Source of the DNA: GCA-2862585 sp049890295
GTDB lineage: Bacteria; Bacteroidota; Bacteroidia; Flavobacteriales; UBA7312
Length of the DNA: 64,000 bases
Reading direction: 5' to 3'
Assembly (NCBI GenBank): GCA_049890295.1
Contig: JBMHBP010000009.1
Location: 62,001-126,000, forward strand
Position 1 is the stretch's first letter, and each line of letters begins with the position of its first letter. Of this stretch, positions 17,785-25,393 are shown in pieces. The notes under the pieces were generated by a model, which saw nothing but the letters and a program-made list of their open reading frames with translations, had not been told where the DNA came from and ran no database searches. The position numbers and the translations under genes are program-made.

Positions 17785-18704
17785 TGGACCTATTAAAAAC
17801 TCTTTGCAATATTCATGCCCCTTGTGGGGAAGAAAAAGCCCTGTCTGACTTCTTATTAAATTACGTCCACAAACACATGAAATCATGGTCAGTAAAACCC
17901 ACTATACATCATGGTGATGGTTTTCAAGATTGTATTGTATTAGTTTTTGGAGAACCCAGAACTGCCATATTTGCTCACATGGACAGCATTGGTTTTAGTG
18001 TTAAATATGACAATGAAATTGTAAAAATTGGCGGACCAATTACTACTGAAGGTATAACACTAATAGGTCAAGATAGTCAAGGTTCTATTGAAAATAAGAT
18101 TATTCACCAAACAGACCATAAAGGAAATAAAAGTTTACAGATTGATGGTAGACCTGTCGATAGAGGAACCTCTTTAACCTTTAAGCCTCATTTTAGAGAG
18201 ACTGATGATTTTATACAATGTTGCTACATGGACAATCGTTTAGGTGTTTGGAATGCACTAAAAGTGGCTGAAACATTAGAAAATGGCATAATTTGCTTTT
18301 CTGCTTGGGAAGAGCATGGTGGTGGTTCAGTAGGCTATTTAGCTAAGTTTATTTATGAAACGTATGGCGTAAAACAAGCCATAATTTCCGATATCACTTG
18401 GGTAACTAAAGGAGTAGAACACGGAAAAGGTGTCGCTATTTCTATGCGTGATAGTGGTATCCCACGCAGAAGTTATATTGATAAAATCATTGATTTAGCC
18501 CAAAAAAGTGGTATTTCATTTCAATTAGAGGTAGAGAATGCCGGAGGTAGTGATGGGAATGCTTTGCAACGCTCACCTTACCCTTTTGATTGGTGTTTTA
18601 TTGGTGCTCCAGAAGATCATGTACACTCACCTGATGAAAAGGTTCACAAAGCAGACATTGAAAGTATGGTTACACTATATACATTCCTCATGAAGAATCT
18701 CTAA
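17784..18704 (+). CDS. M42 family metallopeptidase (glutamyl aminopeptidase-like)
   Basis: A 306-residue cytoplasmic aminopeptidase of family M42 with candidate residues for a two-metal site. His is in IFAHMDSIGF, the bridging Asp in CYMDNRLGVWNA, the catalytic Glu pair in CFSAWEEHGGGS, Asp in IISDITWVT, and His in APEDHVHSPDE. It is somewhat shorter than typical M42 enzymes (about 340-360), mainly in the insert domain near residues 60-150. It starts on the last base of the YigZ stop. Its 3' end overlaps the convergent aquaporin gene by 17 bases. Confidence 0.88.
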   Translation: MDLLKTLCNIHAPCGEEKALSDFLLNYVHKHMKSWSVKPTIHHGDGFQDCIVLVFGEPRTAIFAHMDSIGFSVKYDNEIVKIGGPITTEGITLIGQDSQGSIENKIIHQTDHKGNKSLQIDGRPVDRGTSLTFKPHFRETDDFIQCCYMDNRLGVWNALKVAETLENGIICFSAWEEHGGGSVGYLAKFIYETYGVKQAIISDITWVTKGVEHGKGVAISMRDSGIPRRSYIDKIIDLAQKSGISFQLEVENAGGSDGNALQRSPYPFDWCFIGAPEDHVHSPDEKVHKADIESMVTLYTFLMKNL

Positions 18705-19329
18705 TTAAGCTAACTGCAAAAACAGAACTGACAGCACCTAATATTGTGGCAACAAGATAAATCCACAAGTGAGAAAAATAGCCAGAAATAAGTGCAGGTG
18801 CTAATGAGCGTGCTGGATTCATGGAAGCTCCAGAGACAGGACCTGCAAAGATGGCTTCGAAAGCAACTACCATACCGATAACAAAACCAGTCATTATTCC
18901 CACTTCTTTACTGCCTTCTGACATAAGGAGAATGACAAACATTAAAATAAAGGTAAGTATAAATTCCATGACAAAACTTTGTTCCCAATTTCCAGCTGGT
19001 AATGTAGCCCCCAGCAAGTTGTGCTGAGGAAACATTATAGAAAGTAACAAACTAGCACAAATTGCACCACAAAGCTGACTAATTATATAAGGTAACAACT
19101 GATTAGTTTCAAAACGCTTACTAACCCAAAAGGCAATACTAACTGCTGGATTGATATGTGCTCCTGAAATACTACCTATAGAATAAATAACTGCCATAAC
19201 AACAAATCCAAACGTTAATCCAATACCAATTTGGCCAACACTTCCATAAATATCATTAACTATGATTGAGCCCGTTCCTGCAAACACCATCATAAAAGTT
19301 CCTAAAAACTCAGCTACTAACTTTTTCAT
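18688..19329 (-). CDS. MIP family channel, NIP/AqpN-like aquaporin
   Basis: Membrane channel for water or small uncharged solutes. From the ATG at 19329 it has 213 residues and six hydrophobic segments with both half-helix motifs, SGAHINPAVS and SGASMNPARS. By hand alignment to AqpZ the selectivity filter would be Phe (TFGFVVM), Ala in place of His174 (FEAIFAGP), Ala before SMNPAR, and Arg. This wide filter and the AGPVSGASMNPARSL wording resemble plant NIPs and bacterial AqpN rather than AqpZ, so solutes such as glycerol or metalloid acids are possible. An upstream in-frame ATG at 19359 would add ten residues inside the thioesterase gene. Confidence 0.9.
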   Translation of the reverse strand: MKKLVAEFLGTFMMVFAGTGSIIVNDIYGSVGQIGIGLTFGFVVMAVIYSIGSISGAHINPAVSIAFWVSKRFETNQLLPYIISQLCGAICASLLLSIMFPQHNLLGATLPAGNWEQSFVMEFILTFILMFVILLMSEGSKEVGIMTGFVIGMVVAFEAIFAGPVSGASMNPARSLAPALISGYFSHLWIYLVATILGAVSSVFAVSLIRDSS

Positions 19330-19735
19330 CTTTGAAACAATTTTCAAATGCAGATACAAAAGCTTGGGGAGGATAACATGGTTTGTTTTTTTTAATGTCT
19401 ACAAAAACTAAGGTTACTTCAGCAGTATTCAAATGTTCCCCTACTGAATTGAAGGTTTCAAAATAAAAATTGATTCTTGTGCTTGGTATTTCTTTAACCT
19501 TCAGCTTGATGGTTAACTCGTCATCATAAAAAGCAGGTTTATAAAACGTTGTTGAATATGATAGAACTGGTAACATAATACCACCATCCTCCATCTGTTT
19601 ATAATTGAAACCTAAGTTTCTTAAAGCCTCCACACGGGCTACTTCAAAATAAGTGGCATAATTGCCATAATAGACATAGCCCATCTTATCCGTTTCGGCG
19701 TAACGAACACGAATTTTAGTTTCGAAAGTGTACAT
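19310..19735 (-). CDS. Acyl-CoA thioesterase, YbgC/4-hydroxybenzoyl-CoA thioesterase type
   Basis: A 141-residue hotdog-fold thioesterase. The catalytic region is YAETDKMGYVYYGNYATYFEVARVEALRNLG, with the conserved Asp in AETDKMG and the Tyr-x-Asn-Tyr strand. Length is normal for YbgC-like enzymes. In proteobacteria YbgC sits with tol-pal genes; here it lies between an SPFH gene (one-base overlap) and the aquaporin gene (20-base overlap). The substrate is not determinable, and a short- or medium-chain acyl thioester is the usual range for the family. Confidence 0.9.
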   Translation of the reverse strand: MYTFETKIRVRYAETDKMGYVYYGNYATYFEVARVEALRNLGFNYKQMEDGGIMLPVLSYSTTFYKPAFYDDELTIKLKVKEIPSTRINFYFETFNSVGEHLNTAEVTLVFVDIKKNKPCYPPQAFVSAFENCFKDEKVSS

Positions 19736-20673
19736 TACTCAGGTTTATCTATTTCTTGATCGTTATTTTTCCCTTTTTTTTTCATTGCTTCACCAATTTG
19801 ATTACTGGCCGTAAAAGATGCAACCATATTATTTAGCATATCCGAACCTGCCTGAGGAGAATTAGGAAGTAAAATTAGATTACTATTTGTATCTGCTCCA
19901 ACGGCTTGTAAGGTATCATAATGTTGTGTCACAACAATTAATGCCGAGGCCTCCTGTGAATTGATACCAACTTTATTAAGTACTTCTACGGACTCTTCTA
20001 ATCCTCTGGCTATTTCGCGTCTTTGATCTGCTATTCCCTGCCCCTGTAAACGTTTACTTTCAGCTTCAGCTTTAGCTTTTTCTACGATCAATATTCTAGC
20101 GGCATCACCTTCATATTGAGCAGCAACTTTTTCACGTTCGGCTGCATTGATGCGATTCATTGCACTTTTCACTTGAGCGTCAGGATCAATATCAGTTACA
20201 AGGGTTTTAATTATATCATATCCGTATTCAATCATAGCGTCATTAAGCTCTGTTTTTACGGCAATGGCAATATCATTTTTCTTTTCAAATACATCATCAA
20301 GTTTCATTTTTGGTACTTCAGCTCGAATAACATCAAACACATAAGAAGTAATTTGATCATGGGGGTAGTCTAATTTATAAAAAGCCTCGTAAACTTTATC
20401 CTTAATGACTTGAAATTGAACCGATACTTTAAGCTTAACAAATACATCATCTTTAGTTTTAGTTTCCACTACAACATCTAATTGTTGAATTTTTAAACTT
20501 AGTTTGCCTGCGATCCTATCAATGATTGGGATTTTGAGTTGTAGACCGGAGTGTCTGATGGAGGTAAATTTCCCAAAACGCTCAACAATAATTGAGGTTT
20601 GTTGTTTAACAATAAAAAAGGTTAACGGAAGTAGTATTATAAGAATTGATAATAAAATAATTGTATTTGTCAT
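19735..20673 (-). CDS. SPFH/Band 7 domain membrane protein (stomatin/QmcA-like)
   Basis: A 312-residue membrane-anchored scaffold protein. An N-terminal hydrophobic helix (about residues 5-22) is followed by the SPFH domain (QQTSIIVERFGKFTSIRHSG and IQQLDVVVETKTKDDVFV). An Ala/Glu/Arg-rich coiled coil covers residues about 160-225 (RINAAEREKVAAQYEGDA), with a charged Lys-rich tail after it. Oligomeric rings in membrane microdomains are known for the family. No NfeD-type partner is adjacent; the gene instead heads a run with the thioesterase and aquaporin. It is divergent from dnaA across the largest spacer of the window. Confidence 0.9.
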   Translation of the reverse strand: MTNTIILLSILIILLPLTFFIVKQQTSIIVERFGKFTSIRHSGLQLKIPIIDRIAGKLSLKIQQLDVVVETKTKDDVFVKLKVSVQFQVIKDKVYEAFYKLDYPHDQITSYVFDVIRAEVPKMKLDDVFEKKNDIAIAVKTELNDAMIEYGYDIIKTLVTDIDPDAQVKSAMNRINAAEREKVAAQYEGDAARILIVEKAKAEAESKRLQGQGIADQRREIARGLEESVEVLNKVGINSQEASALIVVTQHYDTLQAVGADTNSNLILLPNSPQAGSDMLNNMVASFTASNQIGEAMKKKGKNNDQEIDKPE

Positions 20674-20807
20674 GAGAGATTAGCTTTAGTTTATATAGTG
20701 TTAAAATTAGTAAATTAAATTATTAATACTCTAAATAAATATTTTTTAAAAAAATTTGATTTTTTGAATTCTATTTATAATTTTAACCGACATTATTGAT
20801 TGCACCT

Positions 20808-20849
20808 AGTCTTAATAGGATTCAGATACTTAACTTCACTATTAAGATT
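20808..20849 (+). other. Hairpin with T-run upstream of dnaA
   Basis: AGTCTTAATAG (20808-20818) pairs with CTATTAAGATT (20839-20849) over 11 bp with one G-T pair. The loop is 20 bases, followed directly by a run of T. This has the form of an intrinsic terminator, but no gene on the plus strand ends here: the neighbour is divergent and dnaA starts 155 bases on. It could end a short untranslated RNA or be part of a regulatory leader. Confidence 0.4.
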
Positions 20850-20971
20850 TTTTTTGCTCAATTTTGTACTGGTAAAAAAAATTAAAAGTCAATACCTAAA
20901 ATATTTTTTTTTAATTTTTTTGATAACAATTTTGTCAACCCTTAAATTATGTAGCGTGTAATGGCTTACTT

Positions 20972-20999
20972 TTTGTTTAATTTTTGAAAAATATTTTTG
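20972..20999 (+). promoter_or_regulatory. dnaA promoter
   Basis: TTTG at 20972-20975 and TATTTTTG at 20992-20999 match the Bacteroidota -33 and -7 elements with a 16-bp spacer, slightly short. The dnaA ATG starts five bases after the final G, so the mRNA is predicted to be leaderless. Confidence 0.6.
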
Positions 21000-21003
21000 G
21001 CTA

Positions 21004-22437
21004 ATGTTGGAAGAGAAAGTTTATGAGATTGTTTGGAAAAATTGTTTGAGTATAATTAAAGATAATGTAAGTCCTCAATCTTATAAGACCTGGTTTGAGC
21101 CAATCAAAGCAATTCGTTTAAAATCAAATGTATTAACTATACAAGTTCCTTCTCAATTCTTTTATGAGTGGCTGGAACAGCATTATATTGATTTATTAAA
21201 GAAAACTGTCAAAAAAGAATTGGGCGTAGATGGTAAATTAGAATACAGTATAGTTATGGATAACAACTATAACACCAAGCCATACATGACTAAAATTCCA
21301 AGTTCTGGTCGAGGCACTATTAACAATATGCCTATCCACATGCCTCTTCAAATTAATGAAACCTCAATCAGAAATCCTTTTGTTATTCCGGGTTTAAAGA
21401 AAATTCAGGTTGACCCTCAGCTGAACGCCAACTTTTCGTTTAACACTTATGTTGAGGGTGATTGCAACAGATTAGCCAGATCTGCTGGTTATGCTGTAGC
21501 GCAAAATCCTGGTGGCACTTCATTTAACCCACTTCTAATATATGGAAATGGTGGGTTAGGGAAAACGCATCTTTCTAACGCAATTGGTATTGAAGTAAAA
21601 AATCATTTTCCCGATAAAACAGTTTTATACGTATCAGCTGATAAGTTCCAAACACAGTTTGTTGATTCTATTATGGATAACAAGAAAAATGATTTTATTC
21701 ATTTTTACCAATCTATCGATGTGCTCATTATTGATGATGTTCAATTCTTTGCAGGAAAAGAAAAAACACAAGATGCCTTTTTCCATATTTTCAATCACTT
21801 ACATCAAAATGGTAAACAAATCATTTTAACATCGGACAAAGCACCTGTTGACATGCAAGGTGTAGAACAGCGATTACTGTCTCGATTTAAATGGGGACTT
21901 TCTGCCGATCTACAATCTCCTGATCTAGAAACTCGAATTGCAATCCTAAAGAAGAAACTGTACAATGATGGTATTGAGATGCCTTATGAAGTCATTGAAT
22001 ACATCGCCTACTCTATCACAACTAACGTAAGAGAACTAGAAGGAGCATTAATATCATTATTAGCTCAATCATCACTTAACAAGAAAAATATTACAATAGA
22101 TTTAGCTAAAGAAATGCTAGATAAATTTGTAAAAAATACCGCTCGAGAAATTTCTATTGACTACATACAAAAAGTGGTTTGTGATTATTTCGATATCCCA
22201 ATAGAACTCATGAAATCTAAAACTAGAAAGCGTGAAATTGTACAAGCCAGACAACTTGCAATGTATTTCTCTAAACAACTAACAAAAAATTCACTAGCTA
22301 ATATCGGTATTCATTGCGGAAATAAAGATCATGCAACTGTATTACATGCTTGTAAAACGGTTAACAACCTTATTGATACCGATAAACAATTCAGAGCTTT
22401 TGTTAATGATATTGAAAAGAAGTTAACACTCAATTAA
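21004..22437 (+). CDS. dnaA: Chromosomal replication initiator protein DnaA
   Basis: AAA+ protein that binds the origin and opens it. The 477 residues contain the following: domain I (about 1-85, WFEPIKAIRLKSNVLTIQVP); a short linker (about 85-140); the AAA+ domain with FNPLLIYGNGGLGKTHLSNA, Walker B IDVLIIDDVQFFAGKE, and sensor and arginine-finger region VEQRLLSRFKWGLSADLQ; and domain IV with the DnaA-box recognition helix in CGNKDHATVLHACKTVNN. Domain II is short, as usual in this phylum. It is followed by the phosphatase gene after 16 bases. Confidence 0.98.
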   Translation: MLEEKVYEIVWKNCLSIIKDNVSPQSYKTWFEPIKAIRLKSNVLTIQVPSQFFYEWLEQHYIDLLKKTVKKELGVDGKLEYSIVMDNNYNTKPYMTKIPSSGRGTINNMPIHMPLQINETSIRNPFVIPGLKKIQVDPQLNANFSFNTYVEGDCNRLARSAGYAVAQNPGGTSFNPLLIYGNGGLGKTHLSNAIGIEVKNHFPDKTVLYVSADKFQTQFVDSIMDNKKNDFIHFYQSIDVLIIDDVQFFAGKEKTQDAFFHIFNHLHQNGKQIILTSDKAPVDMQGVEQRLLSRFKWGLSADLQSPDLETRIAILKKKLYNDGIEMPYEVIEYIAYSITTNVRELEGALISLLAQSSLNKKNITIDLAKEMLDKFVKNTAREISIDYIQKVVCDYFDIPIELMKSKTRKREIVQARQLAMYFSKQLTKNSLANIGIHCGNKDHATVLHACKTVNNLIDTDKQFRAFVNDIEKKLTLN

Positions 22438-22453
22438 ATTTTATCTTAAAAGC

Positions 22454-22882
22454 ATGAAATTGCTATTTGTTTGTTTGGGAAATATTTGCCGTTCCCCACT
22501 TGCTGAAGGTATAATGAAAAAAATTGCTCCTCATTTTATCATTGACTCCGCAGGGACTAGTAATTATCACATTGGTAATTCACCAGACAGAAGAATGATA
22601 AACACAGCTAAAAAATATGGCCTTGATATTTCTACACTATCAGCCAGACAATTTGAGCAAAATGACTTTAACAGATTCGATACTATTTATGTTATGGACA
22701 GCTCTAACTTCAATGATATAATTAGATTATCACAAAATGACACTCACAGGCAGAAGGTTAAATTTCTATTAGCTGATAATCAAAATGTGCCTGACCCTTA
22801 TTTTGGCTCCAACGATGGTTTTGACCAAGTCTTCAGATTAATAGAATCTGCTTGTCATCAAATATATTCTAGCATTGAATAA
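22454..22882 (+). CDS. Low-molecular-weight protein-tyrosine phosphatase
   Basis: A 142-residue phosphatase of the LMW-PTP fold. The P-loop is LFVCLGNICRSPLAEG near residue 5, with the catalytic Cys and Arg, and the general-acid loop is VPDPYFGSNDGFDQV with the conserved DPY. The family removes phosphate from tyrosine or, in some bacteria, from arginine or small molecules; the substrate here is unknown. No tyrosine kinase or capsule gene is adjacent. It is directly downstream of dnaA and overlaps the next gene by eight bases. Confidence 0.93.
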   Translation: MKLLFVCLGNICRSPLAEGIMKKIAPHFIIDSAGTSNYHIGNSPDRRMINTAKKYGLDISTLSARQFEQNDFNRFDTIYVMDSSNFNDIIRLSQNDTHRQKVKFLLADNQNVPDPYFGSNDGFDQVFRLIESACHQIYSSIE

Positions 22883-23588
22883 GCCAGGTATCCTCATATT
22901 AATTCCTTGTACTTTAGGCGATACAAGTAGTGCGGAAGTCATTCCTGAAAATAATTTAAACTATATCAACTCCTGCTCCACTTTTATAGTGGAGAACATA
23001 AGAACAGCCAGAAGATTTTTAATTAAATCTGGAATATCATCAAAAATTGATGATTTAACATTTCATACACTTAACAAACATACTAAGGTACATGAATTTG
23101 AAAGTATGCTGAATTCAATTTTTAGTGGAGAAAATATAGGTTTACTTTCTGAAGCTGGTTGTCCTGGTGTAGCTGACCCAGGGTCAGAAATCGTAAAAAT
23201 TGCTCATCGTTTGAAGCTAACCGTAAAACCTTTAGTTGGACCATCTTCTATTCTATTAGCTATTATGGCCTCTGGCATGAATGGTCAACGATTTTCTTTT
23301 AATGGTTATTTGCCAAAAGAGAAACAGGAACGGGTTAAACAAATAAAACAATTAGAACAACTTTCATTTAAAAACAGACAAACACAATTATTCATAGAAA
23401 CGCCTTTTAGGAATCAACATGTATTAGAAGATATATGTAAGTATTGTCATCCAGATACTATGGTAACTATTGCTAGTGAACTTTCTACCAAAAATGAATC
23501 TATTTTAAGTTTATCTGTCAAGGATCTAAAACATAAAAAATTAAATCTCAACAAAAAACCAACAGTTTTTTTAATTCAGAAATACTAA
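22875..23588 (+). CDS. SAM-dependent tetrapyrrole-methylase-fold protein, RsmI-like
   Basis: A 237-residue protein related to RsmI, the 16S rRNA C1402 ribose methyltransferase. It has LILIPCTLGDTSS in place of the VATPIGNL motif, ENIRTARRFL for the family's AEDTRHTRKLL, SEAGCPGVADPG, and LVGPSSILLAIMASGMNG. It is shorter than canonical RsmI (about 280) and diverged in motif 1, so it may be a paralogue with another target. No ATG is available upstream: the only reasonable start is TTG at 22875, inside the phosphatase gene, which suggests coupled translation. Confidence 0.8.
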   Translation: MNKPGILILIPCTLGDTSSAEVIPENNLNYINSCSTFIVENIRTARRFLIKSGISSKIDDLTFHTLNKHTKVHEFESMLNSIFSGENIGLLSEAGCPGVADPGSEIVKIAHRLKLTVKPLVGPSSILLAIMASGMNGQRFSFNGYLPKEKQERVKQIKQLEQLSFKNRQTQLFIETPFRNQHVLEDICKYCHPDTMVTIASELSTKNESILSLSVKDLKHKKLNLNKKPTVFLIQKY

Positions 23589-23641
23589 AAAGGTAATTTC
23601 TACATTAAATTACTATATTACACCAAACTAAAGCAAACAAA

Positions 23642-24016
23642 ATGTTATATACTCTAGAATACCCTATTCATTCATCAATTAATATCTTATACGATAGACT
23701 TAGTACTATAAGCGGTTTGTCTGAATGGTTTGCAGATGATGTAAATATTAATAGAGAAGGAATTTACACATTTACATGGGAAGGAAGTTCTCAAGAAGCT
23801 AAATTACTAAGCAAAAAGAAAGGGGAACATATTCGTTTTCAATGGTTAGACTCCGAAGAAGGAATGTATTTTGAATTTAAAATTCAAATAGATGAACTAA
23901 CTAGCGATGTTTCTTTAATAGTTTCTGATTTTGCTGAAGATGAAGACGATAAAGAAGATGCTATCAATTTATGGAATGCACAAATTGATAACTTAAAACA
24001 TATTATTGGGTCGTAA
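23642..24016 (+). CDS. START-like domain protein
   Basis: A 124-residue cytoplasmic protein resembling the START-like/SRPBCC family common in Bacteroidota. It has an N-terminal strand MLYTLEYPIHSSINILYDRLS, a helix GLSEWFADDVNI, beta strands with FTWEGSSQEAKLL and HIRFQWLDSEEGMYFEFKI, an acidic segment EDEDDKEDAI, and a C-terminal helix. Proteins of this fold bind hydrophobic ligands, but the ligand here is unknown. A 53-bp gap separates it from the methylase gene, and it is 21 bases upstream of the LptF/G-type permease. Confidence 0.8.
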   Translation: MLYTLEYPIHSSINILYDRLSTISGLSEWFADDVNINREGIYTFTWEGSSQEAKLLSKKKGEHIRFQWLDSEEGMYFEFKIQIDELTSDVSLIVSDFAEDEDDKEDAINLWNAQIDNLKHIIGS

Positions 24017-24037
24017 ACCCTCTCCATTATGCTATAA

Positions 24038-25393
24038 ATGAAAAAGCTTCACCTTTTCATTATTAAGTCCTTTATAGGGCCGTTTCTATTTACCTTTTTT
24101 CTAGCTATCTTTCTATTGTTAATGCAATTTCTTTGGAAATACATTGATGATTTAGTTGGTAAAGGCTTAGATATTGATGTTATTTTTAAACTACTTTTTT
24201 ATGCTGCGGCAAGATTTGTGCCAATGGCATTACCCATTTCTATATTACTTTCATCCATTATGACATTTGGAAATATTGGTGAAAAAAGCGAATTAATGGC
24301 TATAAAATCCGCAGGTGTATCTTTAAGGAATATGATTAGTCCATTGTTTGTGGTTGTCATACTAATATCAAGTTTTTCTTTCTTATTTTCTAACTATTTT
24401 ATGCCTTATGCTAATCTTAAAGCTGGCTCATTACTATACGATATTAGAAAACAAAAGCCGGCTCTAAATATTAAAGAAGGTATTTTCTACAATGAATTGA
24501 GTGGGTATAGTATAAAAATCGATAAAAAACTAGAGAACGGCATCGACCTCGAAGGGGTAATGATTTATGATCATACATCACAAAAAGGTAACGATAAAGT
24601 GATTATTGCTAAAAAAGGCAAAATGTATCTTTCTGAAAATGAGAACTACTTTGTAATTGGCTTAGAAGATGGTTACAGCTATAATGAAATGGATTTAAAT
24701 GAAGGTAATAAGCCTTTTCAAAGAAGTAAATTTAAAGAAGATATAATACGTTTTGACATGTCTGATTTTGGAATGAAACGCACTAGCGAGGAATTATATA
24801 GAAATCATTATGCTATGATGAACAATCGACAGTTAGTTAACGCTATTGACTCTATTAATTCAAAAATAGAATCCAAAACAAAAATATATAATATACAAAT
24901 GAATGATAAAACATCTGTGAATGTCGATGATTTATTAAGTGGTTACAAAGCTAAACTAGCTAATTCCCCAAAATACACATCCAAAATTTATAATAATGCA
25001 ATAAGTTCTGTTAAGTTTCTAAAATCATTGATACTTAGTCAGAAAAGAGACGCTAAATATTCAAATGAAATTGCTATAAAACACAAGGTTGAATGGCATC
25101 GAAAAATTTCACTAGCAGTAGCATGTGTTATATTCTTTATGATTGGGGCACCACTTGGAGCAATAATTAAAAAAGGCGGTTTTGGAATGCCAGTAATAAT
25201 ATCGGTAGGTTTCTTTGTTGCTTACCATATTACTTCAGTAACTGCTGAAAAAATGGTTAAGGAAGCAGAAATATCTGTCTTGCAGGGAATGTGGATAGCT
25301 AATGCTATTTTGTTACCTGTTGGCATTTACCTTATATACAGAGCCAATAATGATTCACCAATATTTAGACTTCCACAATTATTTCGAAATTAA
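24038..25393 (+). CDS. LptF/LptG family (YjgP/YjgQ) permease
   Basis: An inner-membrane permease of the lipopolysaccharide export ABC transporter, which extracts LPS and passes it to the periplasmic bridge. The 451 residues have three N-terminal transmembrane segments (about 12-35, 55-80, 98-122), a long periplasmic beta-jellyroll-like region (about 125-345), and three C-terminal segments (about 350-440). The family segment FVPMALPISILLSSIMTFGNIGEKSELMAIKSAGVS is present (quoted in part: ALPISILLSSIMTFGN). LptF and LptG cannot be separated by eye. The 3' end overlaps convergent ettA by four bases. Confidence 0.9.
   Translation: MKKLHLFIIKSFIGPFLFTFFLAIFLLLMQFLWKYIDDLVGKGLDIDVIFKLLFYAAARFVPMALPISILLSSIMTFGNIGEKSELMAIKSAGVSLRNMISPLFVVVILISSFSFLFSNYFMPYANLKAGSLLYDIRKQKPALNIKEGIFYNELSGYSIKIDKKLENGIDLEGVMIYDHTSQKGNDKVIIAKKGKMYLSENENYFVIGLEDGYSYNEMDLNEGNKPFQRSKFKEDIIRFDMSDFGMKRTSEELYRNHYAMMNNRQLVNAIDSINSKIESKTKIYNIQMNDKTSVNVDDLLSGYKAKLANSPKYTSKIYNNAISSVKFLKSLILSQKRDAKYSNEIAIKHKVEWHRKISLAVACVIFFMIGAPLGAIIKKGGFGMPVIISVGFFVAYHITSVTAEKMVKEAEISVLQGMWIANAILLPVGIYLIYRANNDSPIFRLPQLFRN

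Larger units (their letters stand above)
20674..21003. other. 330-bp divergent spacer between the SPFH gene and dnaA
   Basis: The only spacer longer than 300 bases. It is extremely A+T-rich with many A and T runs. It contains the dnaA -7 box at its right end and an 11-bp inverted repeat with a T-run in the middle, listed separately. I saw no tRNA, no open reading frame of note and no consensus DnaA box (TTATNCACA on either strand), so the sequence alone does not support calling it the replication origin. Confidence 0.6.

Noticed and set aside
20674..21003. Replication origin next to dnaA
   Set aside because: The spacer is A+T-rich and lies beside dnaA, but no consensus DnaA box was found on either strand, so I only describe it.
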